From GCA-002708315 sp964460905 (GTDB lineage: Bacteria; Bacteroidota; Bacteroidia; Bacteroidales; F082), in assembly GCA_964460905.1 (NCBI GenBank), contig CAYWRM010000005.1, forward strand, positions 83,677-147,676: a stretch of 64,000 nt of DNA, read 5' to 3'. A program made the translations under genes and the position numbers. Below are positions 33,263 through 41,595 of this stretch, piece by piece. The stretch's first letter is position 1, and each line of letters starts with the position of its first letter. The notes below the pieces were generated by a model. That model was not told the DNA's origin, made no database searches, and saw only the letters and a list, made by a program, of their open reading frames with translations.

Positions 33263-35201
33263 TTGGATTAAAGAACAATATCCATATTTAAATAATGAAG
33301 TACAAGATACGATTAATAATAAAAGTAAATTACATGTAACAGCTCCAATTGGAAGTGGAAAAACTACTTTGGCTATTGAGCTAATTGAAGAATACTATGA
33401 TGAGTATCAAGTAGTACTCCTAGAACCACAAATCAGTATCACTCAACAAGTAAAGGAGAAGCTAGAACAAAAAGGCATTCATCCTGTAATATACAATAGC
33501 ACCACAAAAGGTCTTATAAGAATTGATAAGCTACTTGGGCGAATTGATTCAAATGTTTTTTTATCAACCATTGACTCAACTCACATCCTTTTTGAAAGCA
33601 ATATCCTTGATCCCGCGAAAACCATTGTTCTGATCGATGAAACACATTCTTTTCTTCAAGGTGCCAGAAAAGATTTTGATCACAGCGTTAGGACTATTCA
33701 TAATGCAGGTTGTCCAGTGATTGGATTTACGGGCACCAAGTCAGATTGGGTTCTAGAAAACATTTTCCACATGGATAAATCAATTGAAATCGTAGCAACA
33801 GAATTACCAGATAAAATAATTAATCCTATCAAGATCAGAGGATGTGAACCCGCGAAAGTAGTAGCTAAATTAATAAAGGATAGAGTTCAATCAAAGGTTG
33901 TTATCTGGACTGAATTAAAGACGGATCAAAAGCAAATCAAGAAAGAAATCCACAAACTATTACCATCATTGAGAATATGCATTCTAAATGCAGTAACAAG
34001 AGATGATGACGAAAAGGATGTATGGGATCATCTTATCAATAATGATGAACTTCCTGCTGATGTTGACATAGCAATTATAAATAGTGTTGCCATGGCTGGG
34101 ATTAACATAAACAATATTGGTATTGAAGGACAGTATATGGTTTATAAATTCGATCCATTCGCTTTTAGACAGTACATAGGTAGAACAAGGAACTATTTTG
34201 GTAGTATTGATTTTATATTCAATGATTATGGACCGAAGGAATCAGCTTGGAAAGGAATAAAAAACCAACAGGATTATCAGAAAATGCTACTCAATATTAT
34301 TAATACGTTTGCTCCTGAGGAACGATTTAACTTGATGCTTTTGAATGACAAATTCTCTGAAATGTTCACTGAAACTCCTGAAGGTATTGTTATCATAAAT
34401 CAATGCATGGTGGCTAGTCATTCTTACAAGTCTTTCAGAAAAATCAGAGGTAGTGCAATGTTAGATATTGTACAAAGTCAGGACACTTCTTTGGTAATAA
34501 ATGACATTGAGGAATATGTATGGGATAAGAAAGGCCAAAGCAGAAAGCAGAAAGCTAACTTTCGAAAAAAGAAGAAGGCTTTACTACCTAAATCGATTAT
34601 TAAATCTGTTAGGTATATTGCATCATTAGTGAAATTTTATAAACCAAGTTATTCATATGACGATATCAGAAGTATAATCAGTAATTCAACTACAAACAAA
34701 AAAGATGCGAAAAAAGAAAATAAGTTGTACCTACCGAGAACTAGGAAAAAGCATTTACTTAAAACCATAAAGCTTGCTGAACAAGCTGGAGTTGGAATGC
34801 AGCGTTTTATTCTTGCTGCTAAGAAATATGTTGACTTCGGTAAAAGTGAAGAAGCTCTAAATTCGATTTTGGATTTATCTAACGCAATGGTAACTCAGCT
34901 GATGGGTGCAGAAGTATTTTTCAGTACTGACCTTGTGAATAATGATATGATTAGCACCTTGCTTGATGAGTACGAAAATGAAGGTGGCGAATGTTATACT
35001 CAGGATGACTGGAAGGACATTGCATACTTCCACTTTGAATATCTGAATGGATTTGAATCCACTATCAAGAAAATATGGGATTATGCCCTTATTCGGAAAC
35101 GGGGTAAAACTAAAAACAGAGAAAATGGTTATGTTCTACTTGAAGTAGTGAGAACTTTTGAGGATTATATCAAAGCAAAGGGCTTAGATGAATACTTCTA
35201 A
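33228..35201 (+). CDS. SF2 DEAD/DEAH-like helicase, possible island replication protein
   Basis: A 657-residue protein. The N-terminal half is a superfamily 2 helicase core: Walker A APIGSGKTT (about 39-47), Walker B/DEAH variant VLIDETHS (about 134-141), motif III GFTGT, and motif VI QYIGRTRNY (about 313-321). The C-terminal ~300 residues are helical and basic, without a recognised domain. The gene overlaps the HTH gene by 35 nt; the second ATG at 33234 is an alternative start. Iterons and palindromes upstream, small coupled regulators and a stand-alone helicase recall origin-binding helicase replicons; no primase or nuclease motif was found. That role is an inference. Confidence 0.82.
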   Translation: MDMITETITIDSWIKEQYPYLNNEVQDTINNKSKLHVTAPIGSGKTTLAIELIEEYYDEYQVVLLEPQISITQQVKEKLEQKGIHPVIYNSTTKGLIRIDKLLGRIDSNVFLSTIDSTHILFESNILDPAKTIVLIDETHSFLQGARKDFDHSVRTIHNAGCPVIGFTGTKSDWVLENIFHMDKSIEIVATELPDKIINPIKIRGCEPAKVVAKLIKDRVQSKVVIWTELKTDQKQIKKEIHKLLPSLRICILNAVTRDDDEKDVWDHLINNDELPADVDIAIINSVAMAGININNIGIEGQYMVYKFDPFAFRQYIGRTRNYFGSIDFIFNDYGPKESAWKGIKNQQDYQKMLLNIINTFAPEERFNLMLLNDKFSEMFTETPEGIVIINQCMVASHSYKSFRKIRGSAMLDIVQSQDTSLVINDIEEYVWDKKGQSRKQKANFRKKKKALLPKSIIKSVRYIASLVKFYKPSYSYDDIRSIISNSTTNKKDAKKENKLYLPRTRKKHLLKTIKLAEQAGVGMQRFILAAKKYVDFGKSEEALNSILDLSNAMVTQLMGAEVFFSTDLVNNDMISTLLDEYENEGGECYTQDDWKDIAYFHFEYLNGFESTIKKIWDYALIRKRGKTKNRENGYVLLEVVRTFEDYIKAKGLDEYF

Positions 35202-35212
35202 TTGGTGTTTTG

Positions 35213-35269
35213 TCTCACCTCTATATGTCCTTACGTCTATAAGAGTGCAGGACACACGGACCTGATACA
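35213..35269. repeat. Palindromic island repeat, right copy
   Basis: TCTCACC, then a palindrome (TGTCCTTAC at 35226-35234 with GTGCAGGACA at 35245-35254), then GACCTGATACA. Compared with 25640-25696 the palindrome is turned round while the flanking words keep the same direction. It starts 12 nt after the helicase stop and could also act as a terminator. Confidence 0.5.
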
Positions 35270-35929
35270 TTTTATAAACGATACATCAGTATATCAGCTC
35301 ATTAACGTTTCGTAATGCGTGATATTGGCAAAAAACAGAGATGCTCCTTTTCTCGGAATTGGGGCATTTTTGCTTTGTAGTATTAACTGTAGAGCTGGAG
35401 AAAGTAGAATAGCTGACGATTATACTCCTGGAGGTCATTGGTCTTTAGCTGCTCCACATAAAAATCATAATAAATATCCCGGAGCATACTTTCAAATGCA
35501 TCAACTAATGATCGTGATGGTTCTTCTTGAATTATACTTTCAGTGATCACACATAATTCAAAACTGTTCATTGGTTTTGCCCTTCACCGCAAGGGTCATT
35601 ATTTTGGTTCGGTGCACCTAGTGAATAATAATTGTAGGCTGTATCTACAAATTGCTAAAGGCTGGTTGTGCTGCAACGGGCTATCCATTATTATGGCTTT
35701 TCATATTGTACGGCACCAACCAAACCTTAAGCATATTTACAGGTGCTTAGGATGTCGCCACTCGTTTTTAAAAATAGATTGTGATTCTTTTTTCAGCCGT
35801 TTCAGGATTTTCATTTTCCCATTATAATCTCTGGCGAAAGCAGTATACTATTTTTTCTTCCATAAAAATTCGGGGAGGGGGTAAAAGGTAAGTGGTGGCG
35901 TGTTTGATAGATGCACAAAAAATTTCCAA
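35270..35929. other. Gene-poor stretch between helicase and integrase
   Basis: About 660 nt. Plus-strand frames at 35319-35546 and 35543-35827 have no coding character and overlap a better minus-strand frame (35383-35571). No repeat unit or terminator beyond the palindrome at 35213-35269 was recognised; degraded transposon or plasmid sequence is possible. Confidence 0.4.
35383..35571 (-). CDS. Possible small protein upstream of... integrase side, unknown
   Basis: A 62-residue frame on the integrase strand. Its composition is protein-like (acidic, helix-forming; SRSLVDAFESMLRDIYYDF, then VEQLKTNDLQEYNRQLFYF), unlike the overlapping plus-strand frames. It lies downstream of the integrase gene relative to transcription. 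No family was recognised and no ribosome-binding evidence is available. It may be a real small island protein or chance. Confidence 0.35.
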   Translation of the reverse strand: MNSFELCVITESIIQEEPSRSLVDAFESMLRDIYYDFYVEQLKTNDLQEYNRQLFYFLQLYS

Positions 35930-37135
35930 TTAAAAAATTTCCAATAATGATTTCTCTAATAATTCAGTAGTGGTTCTTTCATACTTCATCATAGTTTTTA
36001 TGTCACTATGACCAGTTAACTTCATTACCACTGTTGGGGGAACACCTTTTGCTAATAATAGACTAACTGCTGTTCGTCTTGCCGTATGCGAAGATACTAG
36101 TTTATGCTTCGGCTTATCTATGATAATCTCCTTGCTCCCCTGGTACCTGGTTAATCTAACTTGGGTGTCTAAACCAGCATTCTTACAGATCAGCTTTAAT
36201 GCTCTGTTGAAGTATTGTGATGAATACTGCGGGAAGTGATAATCATACTTCTTCGCGATAGTTTCCGCTTCAGCTGTCCATCCAACAAAAGGTATATGCA
36301 TCAATTTTTCCGTTTTTACTGATCGAAATATCCACATATTACTATTGACTTGGTCAGGAGAAAGCTGCTGCATATCTGAAAACCTTTGGCCTGTATATAT
36401 CTGGAATAGGAAGCAATCACGAACTCTTTGCTGTTCGATTGATAGGTCAGCATCTTTTATTGTTTGTATTTCTGCTTCTGATAAGGTGACGATATCATAT
36501 TTACTTTTCACAGGTTGATTAACCTTTAAAGCAGTAGGGTTAATCTTGTATCCATTTTTAATCAGCCACCTGATAACACATTTAATAGCAGCAATCATAC
36601 GATAAGCAGTATCATTTCTATTATTACGGTCATACAATACATATTGTCTGAACTTTTCAACATGCTTGTAGTCAAGGTTATTAGTGGACAGTGTAATACT
36701 ATATACACCTTCAAAGTGTTTTATCAGTGTTTTAAGTATTTGATATTTGCGAATGGTGCCATGTTTGTATTCATTACTTCTTTCAGTTATAAAATGATCA
36801 ATACAAATTGTAAGGTTATCGGATTTATTTAGTGAGTTTTTACCTGTCTTTACAAAAAGCTTAATATTTGTTTTTAAGTTATCCCAATTTTCATAATCTG
36901 ATGAGCCCATCAAGCGAATTTGTTTCAGTAGTTCTAGTTTGTAAATTTCAAGGCTTTCGTTAAAAATATCAGCCCCATGCATAGATGTTTTGGCACGTTG
37001 ATTTTTGTGATCCCAATATCTTTCTTCAATTTTAAATGGAATCTGTAATTTGAATTGGCGATTTCGGTTTTGAATGAAACAAGCTCTAATAGTTTTCTCC
37101 TTTTTACCATTAGATAAGTAGAATTTAATATTCAT
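35930..37135 (-). CDS. Tyrosine recombinase (island integrase)
   Basis: A 401-residue site-specific recombinase. It has an N-terminal arm-binding-type region (1-100), a core-binding SAM-like domain (about 108-205) and a catalytic domain (about 215-401). All catalytic residues are present: Arg251 in YTGQRFSD, His350 and Arg353 in SHTARR, His376 in LTGHSD and the nucleophile Tyr385 in MMKYERT. It is complete and of normal length for Bacteroidota element integrases. It starts 111 nt from the attR repeat and reads into the island, the usual arrangement for tRNA-targeting islands. A 21-bp repeat shared with the left end abuts its start codon. Confidence 0.96.
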   Translation of the reverse strand: MNIKFYLSNGKKEKTIRACFIQNRNRQFKLQIPFKIEERYWDHKNQRAKTSMHGADIFNESLEIYKLELLKQIRLMGSSDYENWDNLKTNIKLFVKTGKNSLNKSDNLTICIDHFITERSNEYKHGTIRKYQILKTLIKHFEGVYSITLSTNNLDYKHVEKFRQYVLYDRNNRNDTAYRMIAAIKCVIRWLIKNGYKINPTALKVNQPVKSKYDIVTLSEAEIQTIKDADLSIEQQRVRDCFLFQIYTGQRFSDMQQLSPDQVNSNMWIFRSVKTEKLMHIPFVGWTAEAETIAKKYDYHFPQYSSQYFNRALKLICKNAGLDTQVRLTRYQGSKEIIIDKPKHKLVSSHTARRTAVSLLLAKGVPPTVVMKLTGHSDIKTMMKYERTTTELLEKSLLEIF

Positions 37136-37137
37136 TT

Positions 37138-37158
37138 TATGGAAACATTATGGAAACA
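37138..37158 (+). repeat. Right copy of 21-bp island-end repeat
   Basis: Same sequence and orientation as 25217-25237; it lies 2 nt upstream of the integrase start codon, so it may also be an autoregulatory site. Confidence 0.55.
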
Positions 37159-37245
37159 TTTGAGTCATTTTGAGCCTATATGTTCATTTTACGGACAAGG
37201 ATTAAGCGATGCGCTAGGCAGATGAATTTACGCTAAACCCCAGTG

Positions 37246-37326
37246 GTGGCGGAATTGGTAGACGCGCTGGTCTCAAAAACCAGTTCCTTTATTGGAGTGC
37301 CGGTTCGATCCCGGCCTTGGGTACAT
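37246..37326 (+). repeat. attR: right 81-bp direct repeat (partial tRNA-Leu)
   Basis: An exact copy of 25048-25128. The seven bases that should form the 5' acceptor strand (CCAGTGG) do not pair with the 3' strand CTTGGGT, and no promoter precedes it, so this is a 3' tRNA remnant, not a second tRNA. Confidence 0.93.
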
Positions 37327-37327
37327 A

Positions 37328-37358
37328 AAAGCTTTCCTTTTTTGGAGAGCTTTTTATT
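37328..37358 (+). terminator. Original tRNA-Leu terminator, displaced by the island
   Basis: AAAGCTTTCC pairs with GGAGAGCTTT, followed by a T-rich run. It directly follows attR, as expected if it served the tRNA before the island integrated. Confidence 0.75.
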
Positions 37359-37401
37359 TTTTAAATACAGTTTATGAAGTCGGAGAAAATAAGATTTAAA
37401 C

Positions 37402-37409
37402 TAATTTTG
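37402..37409 (+). promoter_or_regulatory. Candidate -7 box for psd
   Basis: TAATTTTG matches TAnnTTTG, about 34 nt before the psd ATG. No strong -33 box is visible. Confidence 0.42.
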
Positions 37410-37443
37410 TTATGTATTTTTTTCCAAAAAATCATTCCTTAAA

Positions 37444-38418
37444 ATGAAAATCAACAAAAAAATCATTGTTCTTTTGTTTTTGACTTTACTTCTGGTAATG
37501 GCTTTTTATCCACTACCGCAGATTGAGCCAAATAGATATGTGGAGCGAAAAAGCGGTGAGGTGAAAACAGAAAAGGTGGCAGGTGAAAATTGGCTGCAGT
37601 GGCTATATTATAATCCTGTGGGTGAAGCTACAATGTTTACTTTGATTAAAAGAAAGTTTTTTTCATCATGGTATGGAGATAGGATGGATTCGCCATCTTC
37701 AGAAAAAAAGATAATGCCATTTATTGAAGATTATCAAATTGACATGACCATAGTGCAAAGTCAAAAATATAATTCTTTTAATGATTTTTTTATCAGAAAA
37801 TTAAAAAAAAATGCAAGGAAAATCGACAGCACACCAAATGTAGTTGTGTCTCCAGCTGATGGTAAAATTCTGGCTTATGCTAACATCATTAATGACGATT
37901 TTCTAATTAAGGGTTCTCGATTTGATGTGAGCTCGTTTTTGGATAATGATGAGCTTGGTAAAAAATATGAAAATGGGAGCCTGATAATAATCCGCTTAGC
38001 CCCGTATGATTACCACCGTTTTTATTTTCCTGTATGTGGTGAAGTTTCACCGCAAGTAAAGATTGATGGTGATCTTTATTCTGTAAATCCCATAGCTTTG
38101 CAAAAAATGATAGAAATCTTTTTCCTTAATAAAAGAGAATACGTTAGCATTTCCAATCAACAAATAGGTAAAGTAATTATGGCAGAAGTTGGTGCCACAA
38201 TGGTGGGAAGCATTATTCAAACATACCAAGGAGATGTTGCTGTAATAGGTGAAGAGAAAGGGTATTTTAAATTTGGCGGATCAACAGTTGTTCTTCTTTT
38301 CGAAAAAGATAAAATTACTATTGATGAAGATTTACTAAATAATACTGCCATTGGTCTTGAAACAGAAGTTAAAATGGGAGAAAAAATTTCAACATTCAGG
38401 AGTATGTTTCAACACTAA
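37444..38418 (+). CDS. psd: Phosphatidylserine decarboxylase
   Basis: A 324-residue enzyme that makes phosphatidylethanolamine by decarboxylating phosphatidylserine at the inner membrane. An N-terminal membrane segment (6-24) is followed by the family blocks YNSFNDFFIRKLKKNAR (near 114-130), VVVSPADGKILAYA (near 136-149), RLAPYDYHRFYFPVCGEV (near 182-199) and the self-cleavage site FGGSTVVLLFEKD (near 278-290). In that last block the Ser after Gly-Gly becomes the pyruvoyl group. The order corresponds to the longer, type II-like enzyme. It is the first chromosomal gene right of the island. Confidence 0.94.
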   Translation: MKINKKIIVLLFLTLLLVMAFYPLPQIEPNRYVERKSGEVKTEKVAGENWLQWLYYNPVGEATMFTLIKRKFFSSWYGDRMDSPSSEKKIMPFIEDYQIDMTIVQSQKYNSFNDFFIRKLKKNARKIDSTPNVVVSPADGKILAYANIINDDFLIKGSRFDVSSFLDNDELGKKYENGSLIIIRLAPYDYHRFYFPVCGEVSPQVKIDGDLYSVNPIALQKMIEIFFLNKREYVSISNQQIGKVIMAEVGATMVGSIIQTYQGDVAVIGEEKGYFKFGGSTVVLLFEKDKITIDEDLLNNTAIGLETEVKMGEKISTFRSMFQH

Positions 38419-38459
38419 TCTAATTCAAAATGAGTATATAGAAAGATGAATTCCCATGG

Positions 38460-38783
38460 TTAATCAGAGCTCCTGTTTTTAATAAGATGTTTAATTGTAA
38501 GTATGGGATGTCGGAATAGCATTCTGGGTCCCGAATAGCGCATTATTTTCTTAATGTTATCCCGTTGATCTTGTTCATAACAATGAACCGGGCATTTTTC
38601 GCATGTTGGCTTGTTTACTTCAAAAACACAATCGTCGATACGCATTATTGCATAGTTTAATAAACTATTGCAATCATTACACAGTTCATTGTTGTTAGTA
38701 TTATGATAAGCATTACAATACATTGTAATCATAATACCAACGGTTTTCTTTTCGTCTTCTACACGGTTCTGAAATAGTTTCAT
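38460..38783 (-). CDS. YgbA-like Cys-rich protein (nitrous oxide-stimulated promoter family)
   Basis: The ATG at 38783 is preferred over a TTG at 38795 (107 residues). The protein matches the YgbA_NO family by its order of motifs: EKKTVGIMITMYCNAYH, CNDCNSLLNYAIMRIDDC, then KPTCEKCPVHCYEQDQRDNIKKIMRYSGPRMLFRHP. Six or more Cys in three pairs suggest metal or iron-sulfur binding. In Enterobacteria the gene is induced by nitric oxide; the biochemical role is still uncertain. It lies alone, convergent with psd. Confidence 0.82.
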   Translation of the reverse strand: MKLFQNRVEDEKKTVGIMITMYCNAYHNTNNNELCNDCNSLLNYAIMRIDDCVFEVNKPTCEKCPVHCYEQDQRDNIKKIMRYSGPRMLFRHPILTIKHLIKNRSSD

Positions 38784-38907
38784 TCTTGTTTGCAAAAATA
38801 GACTAATCCAAATTAGATAGTTATAATCAACAGTTCCAATTTTTAGTAATTTTGCCCCGGTATAATGAATTGATGTGTTTGATCAATTATACTGTTAACA
38901 ATTGATT

Positions 38908-39924
38908 ATGAAAGAAATACTATTTGGTAAAACACTTAAGCAGCTACAAGATGTTTCTGTTGAAATTGGACTACCAAAATTCACAGCAAAACAAATTGCT
39001 GATTGGTTATATAAAAAAGATATTACCTCCATTGAAGAAATGAGCAATATTTCCAAGATGGGTAGGCAGCTTTTGCAAGAAAAGTTTATTATTGGTCTTC
39101 AAGAACCAACTGATGTACAAACCTCATCTGATGGTACCAAGAAATATCTATTTGATGTTGGCGAATCAGGATCTATCGAGTCTGCTTATATCCCTGAAAG
39201 TAAACGAAATACCCTTTGTGTTTCATCACAAGTAGGATGTAAGATGCGATGCTTGTTTTGTATGACCGGTAGGCAGGGCTTGAAATCAAATCTAACTGCA
39301 GGAGAAATAGTTAATCAGGTACGTAGTTTACCCGAGAGGCATGAGATTACAAATATTGTTTACATGGGAATGGGTGAGCCAATGGACAATTTAGAGCCTG
39401 TAATGCAAAGCCTTGAAATTCTAACGGCTGAATGGGGAATGGGCATAAGCAAACGAAAAATTACTGTAAGTACAATTGGGATTGTTCCTGCCATGAAACA
39501 TTTTTTGGAAAATAGTGAATGTCATCTTGCGGTAAGTTTGCACACTCCATTCGAGAGTGAGCGTAAAATGTTAATGCCTGTGAGTCATGTTCATTCCATT
39601 AGTGATATTCTTTCAGAGATAAAAAAACACGAGCTGGGTCGTCAGCGTAGAGTATCGTTTGAGTATATTGTTTTCGACGGGTTAAATGATACACCAAAAC
39701 ATGTGAATGAGTTAGCAAGAATTTTAAATGGAATTAATTGTAGAATTAATTTAATTAGATTTCATTCGATACCTAATACACCTTTATCAGGAACCAACGA
39801 AAAGAAACTTCAAAAGTTTAAAGAAGCGTTGAATTCAAAAGGAATAATTACTACTATTAGAGCTTCGCGCGGGCAAGATATTGATGCTGCATGTGGGTTG
39901 TTGTCTACGAAGAATCAGGAATAA
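38908..39924 (+). CDS. rlmN: 23S rRNA (A2503-C2)/tRNA methyltransferase RlmN
   Basis: The frame is open from a TTG at 38902; the ATG at 38908 is the better start (338 residues). It is a radical-SAM enzyme with the cluster motif CKMRCLFC (near 111-118), the N-terminal RlmN domain (LPKFTAKQIADWLYKK) and the blocks IVYMGMGEPMDN, KITVSTIGIVPAM, LAVSLHTPFESER and VSFEYIVFDGLND. The catalytic Cys near the C-terminus is in DIDAACGLL. It methylates A2503 of 23S rRNA and A37 of some tRNAs. A -7 box TAATTTTG lies at 38847-38854. Confidence 0.95.
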   Translation: MKEILFGKTLKQLQDVSVEIGLPKFTAKQIADWLYKKDITSIEEMSNISKMGRQLLQEKFIIGLQEPTDVQTSSDGTKKYLFDVGESGSIESAYIPESKRNTLCVSSQVGCKMRCLFCMTGRQGLKSNLTAGEIVNQVRSLPERHEITNIVYMGMGEPMDNLEPVMQSLEILTAEWGMGISKRKITVSTIGIVPAMKHFLENSECHLAVSLHTPFESERKMLMPVSHVHSISDILSEIKKHELGRQRRVSFEYIVFDGLNDTPKHVNELARILNGINCRINLIRFHSIPNTPLSGTNEKKLQKFKEALNSKGIITTIRASRGQDIDAACGLLSTKNQE

Positions 39925-40124
39925 AGGAGTTAGGAACCTGAAACAAAGATTCAAAATACTAATCAAATTCAATCAATTTATACTTTTTATACTTTTTTTA
40001 AGGTATTTTAAATGATCAAATTACTTGTGTATATGAGGTCTCCTTCCCGAAAGTTAACGGACTAAACACTTTAGGCATTCTAGGCAATTTAGTCACTCTA
40101 GGCACTTCCTTAAAATCTTTATTG

Positions 40125-40132
40125 TAATTTTG
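40125..40132 (+). promoter_or_regulatory. Candidate -7 box for threonine aldolase
   Basis: TAATTTTG matches TAnnTTTG, 24 nt before the ATG at 40156. Upstream (40060-40110) are short repeats of the word TAGGCA of unknown meaning. Confidence 0.42.
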
Positions 40133-40155
40133 AAGGAAAATTCAAATTGTATAAT

Positions 40156-41211
40156 ATGAATAGCGTAAAAAAAGGATTTGCAAGCGATAACTGGTCGGGG
40201 GTTTGCCCCGAAATAATGACTGCTTTAAGTGATGTGAATAAAGGTCACTTATTTGCATATGGCGAAGGAGATGAGCCTGTTTCAAAAATAGCATTTCAAA
40301 AATTTGAAGAATGTTTTGGAGAAGATATAGCTGTTTTCTTTGTTTATAATGGCACTGCAGCCAATGTACTGGGTGTAAATCAGCTTATGAATTCATATCA
40401 TGCAGTGGTTGCTGCTTCAACTGCTCATTTGAATGAGGATGAATGCGGTGCCCCGGAAAAATTTATTGGCACAAAAATTTTAGAGATTGAAACTGAGAAC
40501 GGGAAAATAGTACCAGATCAGGTAAAGCCTTTTCTTAAAAGTTTTGGGTTTCAGCATCACTCGCAACCTAAGGTTATATCAATATCACAGGTTACCGAAA
40601 TGGGAACGATTTATACTCTGGATGAAATTAAAGCTTTAGCAGATTTTGCTCATGATAATAATATGTATTTACATATGGATGGAGCAAGAATTAGTAATGC
40701 GGCAGTAGCCCTTAATACTGATTTTAAAAGTTTCACCACCGATGTTGGAGTTGATGTGCTGTCGTTTGGTGGTACTAAAAATGGGATGATGTTTGGTGAA
40801 GCAGTGGTTTTCTTTAACAAAGATATGGCTATCGATTTTGAATATGTACGTAAACAGGGAATGCAGCTACATTCAAAAATGCGTTTTATAGCTGCACAAT
40901 TTACCCGATATTTAACGGATGATTTCTGGAAAATTAATGCAACAACGGCAAATAATATGGCAGATATATTAGCCGATGAAATAGCAAAGATTCCGCAACT
41001 TAAAGTTTCACAGTTAGTTGAAGCAAATGGTGTTTTTGTGTTAATGCCTTCTGAATTAATCCCAAAACTACAGGAACAGTACTTTTTCCATGTATGGAAT
41101 GAGAACCCTACTGTTGATGGTATTATAAAAGAGGTACGTCTTATGTGTTCATGGGATACTACGGAAGAGGATATTAGTGGGTTTATTAGTCTTGTTAAAG
41201 AAAATTTGTGA
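40156..41211 (+). CDS. ltaE: Low-specificity L-threonine aldolase
   Basis: The ATG at 40156 is preferred over a TTG at 40147 (351 residues). It is a fold-type I PLP enzyme of the beta-eliminating lyase family that cleaves threonine to glycine and acetaldehyde. The start FASDNWSGVCPEIMTAL and FVYNGTAANVLGVNQL are typical. So are the His of ASTAHLNEDECGAPE (stacking on the cofactor), DGARISNAAVAL and the cofactor Lys in SFGGTKNGMM. It is followed by a perfect hairpin at 41223-41248 and stands alone between rlmN and a secreted-protein gene. Confidence 0.92.
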   Translation: MNSVKKGFASDNWSGVCPEIMTALSDVNKGHLFAYGEGDEPVSKIAFQKFEECFGEDIAVFFVYNGTAANVLGVNQLMNSYHAVVAASTAHLNEDECGAPEKFIGTKILEIETENGKIVPDQVKPFLKSFGFQHHSQPKVISISQVTEMGTIYTLDEIKALADFAHDNNMYLHMDGARISNAAVALNTDFKSFTTDVGVDVLSFGGTKNGMMFGEAVVFFNKDMAIDFEYVRKQGMQLHSKMRFIAAQFTRYLTDDFWKINATTANNMADILADEIAKIPQLKVSQLVEANGVFVLMPSELIPKLQEQYFFHVWNENPTVDGIIKEVRLMCSWDTTEEDISGFISLVKENL

Positions 41212-41222
41212 GGTGGCAAGAA

Positions 41223-41248
41223 CTGCTAAGTCGCCTTTGACTTAGCAG
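41223..41248 (+). terminator. Perfect hairpin after threonine aldolase
   Basis: CTGCTAAGTC pairs perfectly with GACTTAGCAG around a 6-nt loop, 11 nt after the stop. There is no T run behind it, so it may be a 3'-end stabiliser or a protein site rather than a classic terminator. Confidence 0.5.
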
Positions 41249-41325
41249 ATCGAAAGATGGAAGTACTGCAAATATTCTGTATCATAATTTCACAAATTTT
41301 ATTGAACCATCCTGATTCATTTTTA

Positions 41326-41357
41326 TTTTGTTTGATGCTTTTTTAATATTATATTTG
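41326..41357 (+). promoter_or_regulatory. Promoter upstream of the repeat-rich secreted protein
   Basis: TTTTG (41326-41330) and -7 box TATATTTG (41350-41357) are spaced 19 nt. The leader to the ATG at 41596 would be about 230 nt. The rest of the 384-nt gap holds nothing recognisable. Confidence 0.5.
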
Positions 41358-41595
41358 TAGTCGGATAATCCTTTTTATAATCACTGTTTTGTACTAATAA
41401 TAAATAATTTAACTATTTATTATTAGCTGCAAATGCCCGTCATTTATTTCATACACCAGATTATCAAAGGCTTATCGCAAAACTCAATAAACTATTGTAT
41501 TGTAAGAAGTATGAAAATTGATCACATTAATACATTCTAAAGTGGACTACTAAATAATTTTCGACTAAGATATTTTTAAACTAAAAACCTGAGTT

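Larger units (their letters stand above)
25048..37326. mobile_element. 12.2-kb genomic island integrated in tRNA-Leu(CAA)
   Basis: The island is bounded by an exact 81-bp direct repeat (25048-25128 and 37246-37326) derived from tRNA-Leu. A tyrosine integrase at the right end reads inward, and a 21-bp repeat lies just inside both ends (25217-25237, 37138-37158). Flanking genes (maeB left, psd right) are ordinary chromosomal genes. Inside lie a cassette-like run (25938-31237), an SseB-like gene, a decayed stretch, and a small-regulator/helicase operon with palindromes and iterons. No relaxase, type IV secretion gene or integron integrase is visible, so the island may be mobilisable or satellite-like rather than self-transmissible. 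Confidence 0.93.

Noticed and set aside
35319..35827. Two plus-strand frames of 75 and 94 codons
   Set aside because: Composition is not protein-like, they overlap a better minus-strand frame, and no homology pattern was recognised.
37246..37326. A second tRNA-Leu gene
   Set aside because: The 5' acceptor strand does not pair with the 3' strand and there is no -7 box upstream; it is the attR remnant of the island insertion.
40060..40110. Tandem repeat of TAGGCA words
   Set aside because: Only three short, irregular copies; not enough for a functional claim.
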